NCBI RefSeq assembly: GCF_001578885.1
Contig: NZ_KQ969495.1
Span: 451,794-515,793, forward strand
DNA length: 64,000 nt
Source of the DNA: Streptococcus sp. DD12
GTDB lineage: Bacteria; Bacillota; Bacilli; Lactobacillales; Streptococcaceae
Direction of reading: 5' to 3'
The notes beneath the pieces are model-generated. The model was not told the origin of the DNA and made no database searches. It saw nothing but the letters and a program-made list of their open reading frames with translations. Made by a program: the position numbers and the translations under genes. Positions 18,988 to 28,736 of the stretch are shown in pieces. Each line of letters starts with the position of its first letter. Within the stretch, counting starts at the first letter, position 1.

Positions 18988-20205
18988 TTATTTATTTGAC
19001 ACCATCTTTTGTGCGCCATAAATAGAATGTTGGGGATGCAAGGCGAAGGCTATGGCACAAACAATGAAAAAATAAGGGAGATTAGCATAACCAAAAACCT
19101 CACAGCCAATCAGCATCGGCCCTAAAAAGGTTGATGTTGCACTGCCAAAAACAGCTGCATAGCCCAAAGCTGCCACAAAAACAAGGGGTAGGCCAACCAA
19201 ACTCGACACAGCAACCCCTAAACAAGCACCGATGGTAAAAAGTGGCGTCACTTCTCCTCCTTGGTAGCCTGCGGCCAGCGTGAGAACTGTCAATAGTAAT
19301 TTCAGCAACCAATCATAAGGCAAGATGCTACCACCAGAAAAGCTAGCTGAAATGAGATTGGTTCCAAGGCCAGAGTAACGTCCAGCATCAAGAACGAGAA
19401 AGAGGATAGACAGCAAAACACCAAGGCTAGCAATGCGCCAATAGGGATTGGGAAACAGCTTAGCCGCCCACCGCTTAGCATAAGTGAGTGCATAAGCAAA
19501 GAAATTGCCACATAAGCCAAAGAGAATCCCTAAAAGGAGTAATTTTAAGACGAGTTCCGGCGTCAGTGTCAAGGAGACGGAAACAGGGAATGTAAATTTC
19601 TCAAGTCCCAAGCTATGAGAGGTCCAACTGGCCATAAAAGAGGCAACAAAGGTTGGAAAAAGCGCCTGACTATAAAAGCGACCGATAATCAAGACTTCCA
19701 TGGCAAAAAGTGTTGCCGCTAAAGGCGTTTGAAACAGACCGGCAAAACCTGCTGCCATACCGAGGACTAAGAGTTTATTTGACCCCTCTTCCTGACTAAT
19801 CCAGCGGGAAAAACGATGGGATAAGGTTGCTCCTAGCTGAACAGCCACCCCCTCACGGCCAGCTGAACCTCCAAAAAGATGCGTCAACCAGGTCGCTCCC
19901 ATCGCTAGAGGAATCAAGCGTAAAGGAATCGTCTCCTCCTTGCCTTCATTCACATCAAAGACTAGCGTCATCCCCTTGCCACTTTTTCCACCAAACTTTT
20001 GGTAGCAGCCAACTATGGTTAAACCTGCGAGGGCCAAGAAAGGCAAAAGATAAAAGCTATGGGCTGTCCTAAAGTTACTCAGGCCAATTAAAACCCGTCC
20101 AAACAAGGCATCCAGAGCGCCTACCATAGCGCCAATAACTAGGGCTAAACAGCACCAGACCAAGGTGTTTTTTAAAAGGGTCAGCCCTTTACTTGCTGTC
20201 ACCAA
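18988..20205 (-). CDS. ClC family chloride channel / H+-Cl- antiporter
   Basis: It has 405 residues with about ten membrane segments. The selectivity-filter region GSAGREGVAVQLG near residue 115 corresponds to the GxEGP motif of the family, with Val in place of Pro. A second glycine-rich segment, GYQGGEVTPLFTIG, lies near residue 317. It probably exchanges chloride and protons. Its start overlaps the end of the chorismate mutase gene by 17 bases. Confidence 0.87.
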   Translation of the reverse strand: MVTASKGLTLLKNTLVWCCLALVIGAMVGALDALFGRVLIGLSNFRTAHSFYLLPFLALAGLTIVGCYQKFGGKSGKGMTLVFDVNEGKEETIPLRLIPLAMGATWLTHLFGGSAGREGVAVQLGATLSHRFSRWISQEEGSNKLLVLGMAAGFAGLFQTPLAATLFAMEVLIIGRFYSQALFPTFVASFMASWTSHSLGLEKFTFPVSVSLTLTPELVLKLLLLGILFGLCGNFFAYALTYAKRWAAKLFPNPYWRIASLGVLLSILFLVLDAGRYSGLGTNLISASFSGGSILPYDWLLKLLLTVLTLAAGYQGGEVTPLFTIGACLGVAVSSLVGLPLVFVAALGYAAVFGSATSTFLGPMLIGCEVFGYANLPYFFIVCAIAFALHPQHSIYGAQKMVSNK

Positions 20206-20470
20206 GTTGTCCTTTCTGAAATTTGCGAGAGTGGCGCATCATTGCTTCAAAGGTATCAACGATAGTCGTCTGGTAGGATTTGTCTTCGACCAGATTAGCC
20301 ACCTTTTCTAAAATAGCCGCCTCACGGTTGCCATCATAGATAGGCATACCCGTTGCTTCTTTGTAGGCAACGACCTGGTCAACCAAGTGCATCCGCTTTT
20401 CTAACAGAGCCACAATTTCATGGTCAACGGCATCAATTTCTGTACGAATTTTTGAGAGATCAAGTGACAT
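20189..20470 (-). CDS. Chorismate mutase (AroQ class, monofunctional)
   Basis: Converts chorismate to prephenate for phenylalanine and tyrosine synthesis. It has 93 residues, all helical, with the AroQ pattern: IRTEIDAVDHEIVALLEKR at the N-terminus, then K in VAYKEATG and the conserved YDGNREAAILEKV segment. The start at 20470 follows AGAAGGA. An upstream in-frame ATG would extend it only into the previous gene. It is coupled to the ClC gene by overlap. Confidence 0.88.
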   Translation of the reverse strand: MSLDLSKIRTEIDAVDHEIVALLEKRMHLVDQVVAYKEATGMPIYDGNREAAILEKVANLVEDKSYQTTIVDTFEAMMRHSRKFQKGQLGDSK

Positions 20471-21176
20471 TTTTATCCTTCTTTCCAGTGACATGTCTAA
20501 CGATTAGATAAACTCCTAAAAGCACCCCTAAGATCAGCGCCAGCCAGAGCAAATCATTAAAATTCCATTTAAAAAGCGCATTGCCTCCAAAGGCATAAAT
20601 CAAGTTTGAGGGGGCTGTCCCCAGCAAAATAGCGCAGATGACTTGTTTTTTAGGTGTTTTCCAAACCACAGCGCGATCATTGACCAAAAAGGAAGGCACA
20701 AAAGGAATCATATACCCCAAGGTCAAAGAAAGGAAGTGATTTTTAAAATGGCTCAACCACTGCGTATGCTTGTCCGTCCGTCCTCTTACATGGGCTAAGT
20801 CTGTGTGGGCTATAATGGTCGCCACCAATATATTCCCCAAGAGGGCACCCAACCAGTTTATGGCAAAACCAAAGGTAGCCCCTAGGATAACCCCATTAAC
20901 CAAGGCGATGACAGAACTTGACATAAAAGGAATAGCGGTCATTAAAGCTGTCAATACCACTAGCAATAGGATATCCCCTAGAGTGGGGTGACGAAAGGTT
21001 TGTTCTAACAAGAGCGGGTTGGTGCCAAAACGCCAGATTTCCCTTACTAAGGGAACATATTTATAGAGAAATAGGCCAAGAAAAATAAGAAAACTAAGCA
21101 GTCCTATCCGTAACCAAACGCGGTGATCCTTACTAAAGTGTTTCAGTTTTTGCATCATTATAAAAAAAGAGCGCAA
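20460..21176 (-). CDS. TVP38/TMEM64 (SNARE-associated/VTT) family membrane protein
   Basis: It has 238 residues with five to six membrane segments and the VTT-domain glycine-rich segment (GVILGATFGFAINWLGALLG near residue 90). Relatives include DedA-like proteins proposed to move lipids. The function here is unknown. The preferred start is TTG at 21176, behind GAGGAAG. An ATG nine codons later lacks a site but has TATAAT directly in front. It is downstream of flavodoxin and overlaps the chorismate mutase gene. Confidence 0.8.
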   Translation of the reverse strand: MRSFFIMMQKLKHFSKDHRVWLRIGLLSFLIFLGLFLYKYVPLVREIWRFGTNPLLLEQTFRHPTLGDILLLVVLTALMTAIPFMSSSVIALVNGVILGATFGFAINWLGALLGNILVATIIAHTDLAHVRGRTDKHTQWLSHFKNHFLSLTLGYMIPFVPSFLVNDRAVVWKTPKKQVICAILLGTAPSNLIYAFGGNALFKWNFNDLLWLALILGVLLGVYLIVRHVTGKKDKNVT

Positions 21177-21190
21177 GCGCGTCTTCCTCT

Positions 21191-21634
21191 TTATCCAACC
21201 TGATCAGAAAGGGCTTGGGCAAAAGCTTCCAGATTGGCAATATCATCGTCATCGCAAGAGAGATCGACTTTCACTTTTTCAGCCCCTCTTGTCGCACCTG
21301 TCCGTGCAAAGGCTTCGTCAAATTCATCTACTGACTTGCAGAAATAATCATAGAAAGTGTCGCCAGATCCACAGACCCCGTAAATATGGTCAGACAGGTC
21401 CAAATCTTGGAGATCTTCGTAAAAATCCACGATTTCGTCTGGTAAATCCCCGTCTCCATAGGTGTAGGTGGCGACGACGCAGATATCCGCATCTTCAAAT
21501 TCTTCTGGTTCTACAGTTGTACATTCGTCGACATCAACCGTGTGGCCAAGTTCTTCAAGTTTTTGGGCGACGATATCAGCGATTTCTTCATTATTTCCAG
21601 TCATGCTGGCGTAAACGATTTTAGCTAATGCCAT
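21191..21634 (-). CDS. Flavodoxin
   Basis: A small FMN electron carrier of 147 residues. The phosphate-binding loop is SMTGNNEE near residue 10, and the acidic surface is strong. Aromatic isoalloxazine contacts are in YTYGDGDLPDE near residue 58 and CGSGDTFYDYFC near residue 88. It probably serves as electron donor for anaerobic ribonucleotide reduction or radical SAM enzymes, which is general knowledge of the family. It heads the string that continues through TVP38, chorismate mutase and ClC. Confidence 0.93.
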   Translation of the reverse strand: MALAKIVYASMTGNNEEIADIVAQKLEELGHTVDVDECTTVEPEEFEDADICVVATYTYGDGDLPDEIVDFYEDLQDLDLSDHIYGVCGSGDTFYDYFCKSVDEFDEAFARTGATRGAEKVKVDLSCDDDDIANLEAFAQALSDQVG

Positions 21635-21687
21635 GGGTGCGTTTTCTCCTTGGTTAAATTGTCAGATAATTGAAATTATACCACATT

Positions 21688-22722
21688 TTAGGATAAGTTT
21701 GAAGAGCTTTCCCCTAAAAGTGGCAAATAGGCTTGGTCTAAGGCTTTGCGTAAGCGTTTTTTTGTCTTATCAGACACAAAGGCACCAGACAAGGCCTCTT
21801 GATTGTGCGCATAGAAGTCAGCTAGGGTCAGCCCAAAGGCCTCTTGATAATGCTTGTATTCTTTGGTGAGATTGGTCTGAGAAACCGTGCGGTTATCTGT
21901 GTTGATACTGATACGAGCCCCTTTTTCTTTGAGTAAGGGGTAGGGAAATTCTGCTAAGGTCTGGCAAGCTTTGGTTTGAAGATTGCTGGTTAAGCAAATT
22001 TCAACGGTCACTTGCTGAGCGACCACTTCTTCAACAATATCTGGACGGTTATACAGAGCCGTCCCATGTCCAATACGACGGGCCCCTTGTTGGATGGCCG
22101 TTTGCACGTTTTGGGCACAATGGCATTCGCCCGCATGCAAGGTAAAGGGCAAACCTAATGCTTCGACAGACGCCATGGTCTCTTTTAGGACTTCTGGTGG
22201 AAAATCCACTTCATTACCCGCAAAATCAAAGCCCACGAGACCGCGCTGGGCTAAGGGAGCAACGGATTGAAAAATCGATCGGGAAATCTCTGGGGCTGCT
22301 TGTCGCATGCCACAGACCAACAAACGCGCTGTTATGCCAAGCTCCGCTTCTGCTTTTTCTAGTCCCGACAAGACCGCATCGACGGTCTCATAGGCCGTCA
22401 AGCCCTGATCCATGGACAGTTCAGGGGCAAAGCGCAATTCTTGGTAAATGGCCCCATCTTCGTGAGCCTGTTTGGCCACATCATAAGCCGCCAAGGCTAG
22501 AGCTTCCTTTGTCTGCAAGAGCGGGCGAACCCAATCAAAAGGCTGCAAGTACTCCATCAAAGTTTTAGCTCCTGCAGGTGCGCTAACCAGCGCTCTCAAG
22601 GCCTCATCATCTTTTGGAACAGCAATACCAGCTAAATCAGCCAGTTGGCGAATGGCAGATAAGGACAAAGAACCGTCTAAATGACAGTGGAGTTCAACTT
22701 TGGCTAAGTCCTGCAGATTCAT
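21688..22722 (-). CDS. add: Adenosine deaminase
   Basis: Hydrolyses adenosine to inosine for purine salvage. It has 344 residues and a TIM barrel with zinc ligands: HCHLDGSL near residue 12, HAGE near residue 191 and NTDNRTV near residue 273, where the zinc-binding aspartate sits in the usual place. A TATACT box and a GTGAGGAAA site precede the ATG. It is monocistronic, about 50 bases upstream of the flavodoxin start. Confidence 0.93.
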   Translation of the reverse strand: MNLQDLAKVELHCHLDGSLSLSAIRQLADLAGIAVPKDDEALRALVSAPAGAKTLMEYLQPFDWVRPLLQTKEALALAAYDVAKQAHEDGAIYQELRFAPELSMDQGLTAYETVDAVLSGLEKAEAELGITARLLVCGMRQAAPEISRSIFQSVAPLAQRGLVGFDFAGNEVDFPPEVLKETMASVEALGLPFTLHAGECHCAQNVQTAIQQGARRIGHGTALYNRPDIVEEVVAQQVTVEICLTSNLQTKACQTLAEFPYPLLKEKGARISINTDNRTVSQTNLTKEYKHYQEAFGLTLADFYAHNQEALSGAFVSDKTKKRLRKALDQAYLPLLGESSSNLS

Positions 22723-22874
22723 GTATTTTCCTCACTAATCAAGATATTTCTGTCTAGTATACCTGTTTTTGAGACATTTGACTAGATGCTAGGCGATAAA
22801 ACTTTAATCCTATCTTCTGCAGTCTTTTGACATTTTTGTTATGCTAGTCTTATCACAAGACAAGGAGGCAACAC

Positions 22875-23666
22875 ATGTCTGAATACCATTTACCTGACGT
22901 TTGGCAAGCCCCAACAGCAATGGGCGGGGCCTGGGGAGGGCTCAATCAACCAACAGCTGGCGCACGGTTTGACCAAACCTTACCAAAGGGAACTGCTCCT
23001 TTTCAAGTCTACTCATTGGGGACACCAAATGGCATCAAGGTTACCTTGATGCTTGAAGAACTCAAAGAACTTGGCCTAGCCAATGCTGACTACGACCTTT
23101 ATCGCATCGCGATTGGCGATGGCGACCAATTTGGTTCTGACTTTGTCGCCATCAATCCCAACTCAAAGATTCCCGCTATGATTGACCAATCTGAAAAAAA
23201 GCCTGTTCGTGTCTTTGAATCAGCATCCATCTTGCTCTACTTGGCTGATAAATTTAATGTTTTTATTCCTCAAGATTGGGCACAACGTACAGAAGTTCTG
23301 AATTGGCTCTTTTGGTCTACAGGAGCGGCTCCATTTCTCGGAGGTGGCTTTGGTCACTTCTTCCACTACGCCCCTGAAAAGATAGGCTATGCCATTGACC
23401 GCTTTGCCATGGAGGCCAAACGTCAGCTCGACCTGCTCGATAAAGAGTTAGCGGATAAACCTTATATCGCAGGCTCAGACTACACCATCGCTGACATGGC
23501 CATCTGGTCTTGGTATGGCCGCCTCGCTCAGGACAAGATCTGGACAGATGCTGGAAAATTCTTAGATGTCCAATCTTACAAGAACCTACAAGCTTGGACC
23601 CAGCGTATCGCTGACCGACCAGCCACTAAACGGGCACTAGAAGCCAATTACCAAGACATTAAATAG
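22875..23666 (+). CDS. Glutathione transferase-like protein (YghU type)
   Basis: It has 263 residues. An N-terminal thioredoxin-like domain contains VYSLGTPNGIKVTLMLEEL near residue 36 and the cis-proline/Glu-Ser site NPNSKIPAM...VFESASI. A helical C-terminal domain has the conserved SDYTIADMAIW near residue 205. YghU-type enzymes reduce disulfides with two glutathiones, and a similar use is inferred here. A TTGACA hexamer with a weak -10 and an AAGGAG site precede it. Confidence 0.85.
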   Translation: MSEYHLPDVWQAPTAMGGAWGGLNQPTAGARFDQTLPKGTAPFQVYSLGTPNGIKVTLMLEELKELGLANADYDLYRIAIGDGDQFGSDFVAINPNSKIPAMIDQSEKKPVRVFESASILLYLADKFNVFIPQDWAQRTEVLNWLFWSTGAAPFLGGGFGHFFHYAPEKIGYAIDRFAMEAKRQLDLLDKELADKPYIAGSDYTIADMAIWSWYGRLAQDKIWTDAGKFLDVQSYKNLQAWTQRIADRPATKRALEANYQDIK

Positions 23667-23707
23667 CTGGCAGGCCTGGTTGACATCAAGCAAGACACAA
23701 GGACATA

Positions 23708-23739
23708 AAAGCACCTAGACGTCTGTTCTAGGTGCTTTA
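23708..23739. terminator. Bidirectional terminator between the GST-like and ABC permease genes
   Basis: AAAGCACCTAG pairs with CTAGGTGCTTT across a 10-nt loop, between two convergent genes. Confidence 0.8.
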
Positions 23740-23766
23740 TGCGTCTTTAAGATAGAAACCGTTTGG

Positions 23767-26700
23767 TTAGTCCACAGATTTAAGGGCCTCCAGCATGTCA
23801 ACTTGGCGTAGCTGATGGTTGACGTACCACCCTAAAACAGCCAAGATTAAGATAATGACAAGAATTGGAATCACCCATACGCTAAGGGCCACATCAGGAT
23901 TAAACATCATGGTACTTGAACCTATCATAGCTAAAATCGCACGATGAAGGAGAACCCCCATGCCCAGTCCTGTCACAATACCTGCCAAAGACAAAACAAT
24001 TGTCTCGCGGTAGATATAGAGGGTGACTTCTCTATTGTGGAAGCCAAGGACTTTAATGGTTGACAACTCTCTGATGCGTTCAGCAACATTGATATTGGTC
24101 AGATTGTAGAGAATAACAACTCCTAAAAGCGTGGCCAATACAATCAAAATAACCATAACATTCTCCATAGAATGTGAAATAGAGGAAATCTGGTTGATGA
24201 GGCTGGTATTGAGGACAGCCGTTGAAACAGCATTCATTTTTAACAGTTGGCTGGCGAGTGTTTTCACCTGAGACGTAGACGAATCTGATGAGCGAACAAA
24301 ATAGGCATTTTCAGAGGCCTTTTGCCCAGTTACCTTTTGATAATAAGAGGGCGTCATAAAGATAAAATGGCCAGCATACATCTCAGTTACGGCAGCTACC
24401 TTGACCCGATATTTTTTCTCCTGCAAGCTAACGGTAATCTGATCACCAGCCTTGACTCCGTAGAGTTGAGCCAGTTTTTCAGACAAGACAACCCCTTGGT
24501 TGGTCAGTTGGATAGGCTTGCCTGTTGCGCGACTAGTCATCTTGACATAGCTGGACAAGTGACGCGCATTTGCAACGATGACAGAGACAGGTTGCTCTTC
24601 TGTGGCGTTTTTGACCGTTTGCTGAGTGGATTGGTAAGTGATTTCCTGGTAGGAGGTCACTTTTTTCTTATCGTTTAAGGCCTTAAGCAAATCATCCTTT
24701 TCTGACTGACTGGCCTCTTGATTGGTCGTTAGAACCATTTGATAGGTCAAAATATCCTGAAATTGACTCTCCGCAATACCTGAGATAGATGACCGAATGC
24801 CAAGCCCTGCAAATAGCAAGGCAACCGAACCCGCAACCCCAAAGACAGTCATTGCCATCCGCTGTTTGTAACGGAAAATGTTCCGAGCGGTCACCTTGTG
24901 TGTAAAACTCATCCGGCGCCAGATAAAGGTCAGGCGTTCGAGTAGAATCTTAGCGCCTGAAACAGGCGGTTTAGGCAAAAGAAGCTGGGCTGGTTTTTCA
25001 ATGAGTTCTTGACGGGCTACCCAATAAGCTGGTAAAACCGCAGCTAGGAGAGCGAGAACCATGGTCACCGTAAACAGACCAGGATAGAAATAAAGCTGAC
25101 TGGTCCCAATCAAAGTCGACGTTCCGACAATGCGACTCAACTGATAGGCTAAAGGATAGGTTCCAGTTAGACTTCCGGCGATTGTTCCTAGGAGACTTGC
25201 CACCAAACCATAAAGAACAAATTTCGCAATGATTTGGCGGTTGGTATAACCTAGGGCTTTAAAGATTCCAGCCTTGTTTCGCTCTTCATCCACAAAACGT
25301 GTCATCGTTGTAAAAGTAACCATTGCCGCTACGATATAGAGGACGACAGGAAAGAGATTGCCCACACCAGAGATCGAATTGGTCGAGCTCTTGTACATCT
25401 CATAACCGTCTCCACCAGGTAGGGTAGAGCGCGTGTAACTCGTATAGATAGGCAGAGGCAACTGATTCAGCTGCTTTTGAGCCTCAAGCAAATTAGCTTT
25501 GGCCTGTGCAATTTCTTGGTCTGCCTGTGCCTTCTTTTGGGCATAGGCAGACTTGGCAGTTGCTAGGTTCTGAATGGCTGCGTCAATCTTGGCCTGATTG
25601 GTCGCTATGGCCGACTGGGCCGCCTGGAATTGTGCCAAGCCCTGGGTGTACTGATTATTGGCAGAGGCATAGGTTTCCAAGCCTGATTGGTACTGGGCTT
25701 GCCCGTTTTCGTAGCTGGCTAGTTGACTCGTGTAAGTCGCTAGACCAGCTTGATACTGAGCAAGTCCATTTTGATAAGCTGTCTGATTGGCTTCAAACTC
25801 TGCCAGTGCCGTTTGGTACTGGGTTAAGCCCGACTGGTAGGTCGCTTCTTCTTGTGTCAAAGTTGCCACGGCCTGGTTATAGGTCGTTTCTTGACTGGTG
25901 TAGGTCGCTTTTAAGCCTTCCAAAGTCTGTGTCTGACTTGCCAGCTCAGCTTCACGCGCTTGAATCCCACTATCGCTTGCTGGGTCTTGCCCTTGAGCAG
26001 TTAAGTTGTCCTTATCCGTCTGCAGGGCTGTTTGTGCAGAGGCAAGCTCACTCTCTTTTTGGGCAATGGTTTGCGCCAAGGCATCCAATTGCGATTTGCT
26101 ATCAGCCAGAGCGGTCTTGCCCGCATCAATCTTTCCTTTTGCCTCATCAAGTTGCGTCTTGGTCGCCGTCAACTGAGCCTGTGCTTGCTCTAATTGAGCC
26201 CCAGCCTGGTCTAGCTCTGTCTTTTTAGCATCTAACTGAGCTTGGGCTTGGCTTAAAGCACCCCCTGCTGTAGTCAACTGAGCATTTGCCTGAGCTAACT
26301 GAGCCTGTGATTGCGCCAATTGCCCGTCAGCTGCTTGCAGACCAGTCGCTTTTTGAGCAAGCTCTGCTGAAGCTTGATCGAGCGTCGTTTGCTTGCTCGT
26401 AATGGTCGCCTGACCATTGGCAATAGCCTCTTCTGCAGTTGCTAACTCTTGTTCCGATTGGGCAATGGCTGTGTAGCCTTGATTGATTTTATCTTGCCCT
26501 TGCGCCTTGATTTGTGCCAAGCGTTGGCTAGCATTATCGGCTATCAATCGGTTGAGGGCTTTTTGATGCTTGGCCAAGCGCTGGCTGTAAGTAGTCGAAT
26601 AATAACCAACACCTCTCAAGTCGTCATAGGATAGCCGGGCTATGCTATAGACTGAAGACTTAAAGGCTCTTTTGGCCACCATGGCGTAGCCAGATAACTC

Positions 26701-27255
26701 ACCATCACCAGCGGTTGTGGCTCCCATATTGGTCTTTCCCCAAATCTCAGACGATTTGACAAAACCTGTCACCGTAAAGGTTTGTGCCTTAAGTGTGCTG
26801 GACTTATCCTTGGCATTTAGGGAAATCTTATCCCCGATTTGATAGCGCCCTTTGAACTGCTCACCAAGGGCAATCTCGTCTGCTTTTTTAGGCAAACGTC
26901 CCGCTGTCAGTGGCATTTTTGAAATCTTATCCGGCTGTGAAAAGAGGCGAATGGCCTTACCAGACTTGGCAATGGTCTCATCCGTTACATACCCAAATTC
27001 TACCTGAGCCCCCTTGATACTTTTAAGCTCTTTCACGTCATCTTCACTGAGGCCATAAGTAGACATCACCGCAAGGTCCATGGTATGCGTTTGATCAATG
27101 TAGGCTTGCCCTGTGCGTTGCATATTGGGTGTCGTTGCCTTAAGACCAACCAGAGTCAGAGACCCCAAAAACATCAGAAAGAAGATAGATAAAAACCGTC
27201 CCCAAGAGCCTGTAAAAGACTGTCTAATGTCTTTCCAATAAATCCTTTTAGACAT
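23767..27255 (-). CDS. ABC transporter permease, MacB/FtsX type, with a long coiled-coil ectodomain
   Basis: It has 1162 residues from ATG 27255, which follows AGGAGG. The order is one membrane helix (about 16-36), an extracellular MacB-like region to about 230, a long Ala/Gln/Leu coiled coil (about 250-600) ending in Tyr-Gln heptads, a three-helix FtsX block (about 635-770), a second MacB-like periplasmic-type domain (about 820-1040) and a second FtsX block near the C-terminus. It is probably an exporter or extrusion machine working with the ATPase encoded 10 bases upstream. The substrate is unknown. Confidence 0.85.
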   Translation of the reverse strand: MSKRIYWKDIRQSFTGSWGRFLSIFFLMFLGSLTLVGLKATTPNMQRTGQAYIDQTHTMDLAVMSTYGLSEDDVKELKSIKGAQVEFGYVTDETIAKSGKAIRLFSQPDKISKMPLTAGRLPKKADEIALGEQFKGRYQIGDKISLNAKDKSSTLKAQTFTVTGFVKSSEIWGKTNMGATTAGDGELSGYAMVAKRAFKSSVYSIARLSYDDLRGVGYYSTTYSQRLAKHQKALNRLIADNASQRLAQIKAQGQDKINQGYTAIAQSEQELATAEEAIANGQATITSKQTTLDQASAELAQKATGLQAADGQLAQSQAQLAQANAQLTTAGGALSQAQAQLDAKKTELDQAGAQLEQAQAQLTATKTQLDEAKGKIDAGKTALADSKSQLDALAQTIAQKESELASAQTALQTDKDNLTAQGQDPASDSGIQAREAELASQTQTLEGLKATYTSQETTYNQAVATLTQEEATYQSGLTQYQTALAEFEANQTAYQNGLAQYQAGLATYTSQLASYENGQAQYQSGLETYASANNQYTQGLAQFQAAQSAIATNQAKIDAAIQNLATAKSAYAQKKAQADQEIAQAKANLLEAQKQLNQLPLPIYTSYTRSTLPGGDGYEMYKSSTNSISGVGNLFPVVLYIVAAMVTFTTMTRFVDEERNKAGIFKALGYTNRQIIAKFVLYGLVASLLGTIAGSLTGTYPLAYQLSRIVGTSTLIGTSQLYFYPGLFTVTMVLALLAAVLPAYWVARQELIEKPAQLLLPKPPVSGAKILLERLTFIWRRMSFTHKVTARNIFRYKQRMAMTVFGVAGSVALLFAGLGIRSSISGIAESQFQDILTYQMVLTTNQEASQSEKDDLLKALNDKKKVTSYQEITYQSTQQTVKNATEEQPVSVIVANARHLSSYVKMTSRATGKPIQLTNQGVVLSEKLAQLYGVKAGDQITVSLQEKKYRVKVAAVTEMYAGHFIFMTPSYYQKVTGQKASENAYFVRSSDSSTSQVKTLASQLLKMNAVSTAVLNTSLINQISSISHSMENVMVILIVLATLLGVVILYNLTNINVAERIRELSTIKVLGFHNREVTLYIYRETIVLSLAGIVTGLGMGVLLHRAILAMIGSSTMMFNPDVALSVWVIPILVIILILAVLGWYVNHQLRQVDMLEALKSVD

Positions 27256-27265
27256 GTCAGACCTC

Positions 27266-27967
27266 CTAATATTCCAAGGTAGCAATGTCTTGTGGGTGTT
27301 CATTGACCTCAACAGACTTCACCGTCGCATCTCGCATGTGAATCACACGGTCACCAATAGGGGCTAAGGCAGCGTTGTGAGTGACAATGATAACCGTAGC
27401 GCCTTGCTTACGTGACATATCCTGCAGGATTTGGAGAACCTGTTTTCCGGTTTGGTAGTCCAAAGCCCCTGTCGGTTCATCACAGAGCAAGATTTTTGGC
27501 TTCTTAGCTACCGCACGAGCGATGGAGACCCGTTGCTGTTCACCTCCGGATAATTGGGCAGGAAAGTTATTGATGCGGTCTGCCAGCCCCACCTGTGTCA
27601 AAATCTCCACAGGGTCCATGGCGTCTTTGACAATTTCAGAGGCCAGCTCCACATTTTCTTTGGCCGTCAAATTGGCCACCAAGTTATAAAACTGGAAAAC
27701 AAAACCCACATCATCCCGACGGTAATTGGTCCGCTGATGGGAATCAAATGTGGCAATATCCACGCCATCAATAATGACCTGTCCTTCATCATTGGTATCC
27801 ATACCACCCAAAATATTCAAAAGGGTGGACTTACCAGCGCCGGATGACCCTAAAATAATAACCAACTCGCCTTTATTGACTTCAAAATTAACATCTTTAT
27901 TGGCTAGAATTTCTGTTTCACCAACCTGATAACGCTTGTATTCCTGTTTAACTTCTATATAAGCCAT
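27266..27967 (-). CDS. ABC transporter ATP-binding protein (MacB/LolD class)
   Basis: It has 233 residues from ATG 27967, which follows AAAGGAG. The Walker A is [11 protein letters not shown] near residue 39, the Q-loop is VFQFYNL, the signature is [14 protein letters not shown] near residue 143 and the Walker B is [12 protein letters not shown]. The LSGGEQQR signature and CDEPTGALD are typical of the MacB/LolD/FtsE class that partners FtsX-type permeases. It forms an operon with the large permease and lies divergent from the TetR gene. Confidence 0.93.
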   Translation of the reverse strand: MAYIEVKQEYKRYQVGETEILANKDVNFEVNKGELVIILGSSGAGKSTLLNILGGMDTNDEGQVIIDGVDIATFDSHQRTNYRRDDVGFVFQFYNLVANLTAKENVELASEIVKDAMDPVEILTQVGLADRINNFPAQLSGGEQQRVSIARAVAKKPKILLCDEPTGALDYQTGKQVLQILQDMSRKQGATVIIVTHNAALAPIGDRVIHMRDATVKSVEVNEHPQDIATLEY

Positions 27968-28014
27968 TTCCGCTCCTTTCTTCGATTGCTTGTCACTTTT
28001 CCTTGACAAGTTAT

Positions 28015-28051
28015 TTCCTAAACATTAGGATATAATCAACACCTTGTTGAT
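28015..28051. promoter_or_regulatory. Two palindromes between the ABC exporter and tetR, probable TetR operators
   Basis: TCCTAA-ACA-TTAGGA at 28015-28029 and ATCAACA-CCT-TGTTGAT at 28035-28051 are perfect inverted repeats with 3-nt centres in the divergent intergenic region. A TATAAT lies between them. TetR regulators usually bind such dyads and repress the neighbouring transporter. Which dyad is the operator is not known. Confidence 0.5.
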
Positions 28052-28134
28052 TAGCGATGTGCTTATTATAGCACGCTTAAGCCATATGACAATGCACAAA
28101 AATGAACAAACTGTCTATTTTAGAAAGAGATTTT

Positions 28135-28671
28135 ATGACCAAAGAACGACACAGCAAAACGCCCACGGCCATCCGTCTGGCCATCACCCAACTGCTCAGT
28201 CATCGGAGTTTTGAAAGTATTACCGTAACAGCCATTTGCCAGACAGCAGGCATCAACCGGGGGACTTTTTATCTGCATTATCTGGATAAGTTCGACATGA
28301 TGGATCAGATGAAAGCTGAGACCTTGGATACGTTTATGGCCCTTCTGGCCCAAACCACGACAGACTGCAAGCATTTGGATATTTTACCAGCTTTAGAATA
28401 TGTCGAAAAGAACAGAAAGTTTTTCTACGCGCTTTCCCAATCCCAATACGTCAACCTACCTCTAGCCATTCGTGAACTCCTAGAAAACCTTTTTGATAAC
28501 ATGCCTAACTTTCCCCACTACCTCAGAAACCTTTACGGTATCTCTGAAACCTATGCCAAAACAGCCCATATCGGCGCTATAGAAGCCATCATCACAGACT
28601 GGATTTTAGCTGAACAAGCAGAAAGTCCCCAAGTCATGGCCAAGGTCTTGGAAGACTTCTCCAATCGCTAA
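28135..28671 (+). CDS. TetR/AcrR family transcriptional regulator
   Basis: It has 178 residues from ATG 28135, which follows GAAAGAGA; an earlier in-frame ATG at 28102 lacks a site. The N-terminal HTH is FESITVTAICQTAGINRGTF near residue 30, followed by the YLHYLDKFDMMDQM helix. The C-terminal ligand domain is of the type seen in streptococcal and bacillary regulators. It is divergent from the ABC exporter operon, so it probably represses it and responds to its substrate. Confidence 0.85.
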   Translation: MTKERHSKTPTAIRLAITQLLSHRSFESITVTAICQTAGINRGTFYLHYLDKFDMMDQMKAETLDTFMALLAQTTTDCKHLDILPALEYVEKNRKFFYALSQSQYVNLPLAIRELLENLFDNMPNFPHYLRNLYGISETYAKTAHIGAIEAIITDWILAEQAESPQVMAKVLEDFSNR

Positions 28672-28733
28672 AAAAGTAGAACAGCTCACGCCCTATCGCT
28701 TTTGAGATAGGATGACCTGTTCTACTCTTTTTT
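28671..28733. terminator. Bidirectional terminator between tetR and glmS
   Basis: AGTAGAACAG pairs with CTGTTCTACT, and an inner CCTATC/GATAGG stem is flanked by A and T runs. It serves convergent genes. Confidence 0.8.
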
Positions 28734-28736
28734 GTA

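Noticed and set aside
25506..26228. 240-codon plus-strand ORF opposite the ABC permease
   Set aside because: It is a shadow of the repetitive coiled-coil coding sequence, with no ribosome binding site and low-complexity composition.
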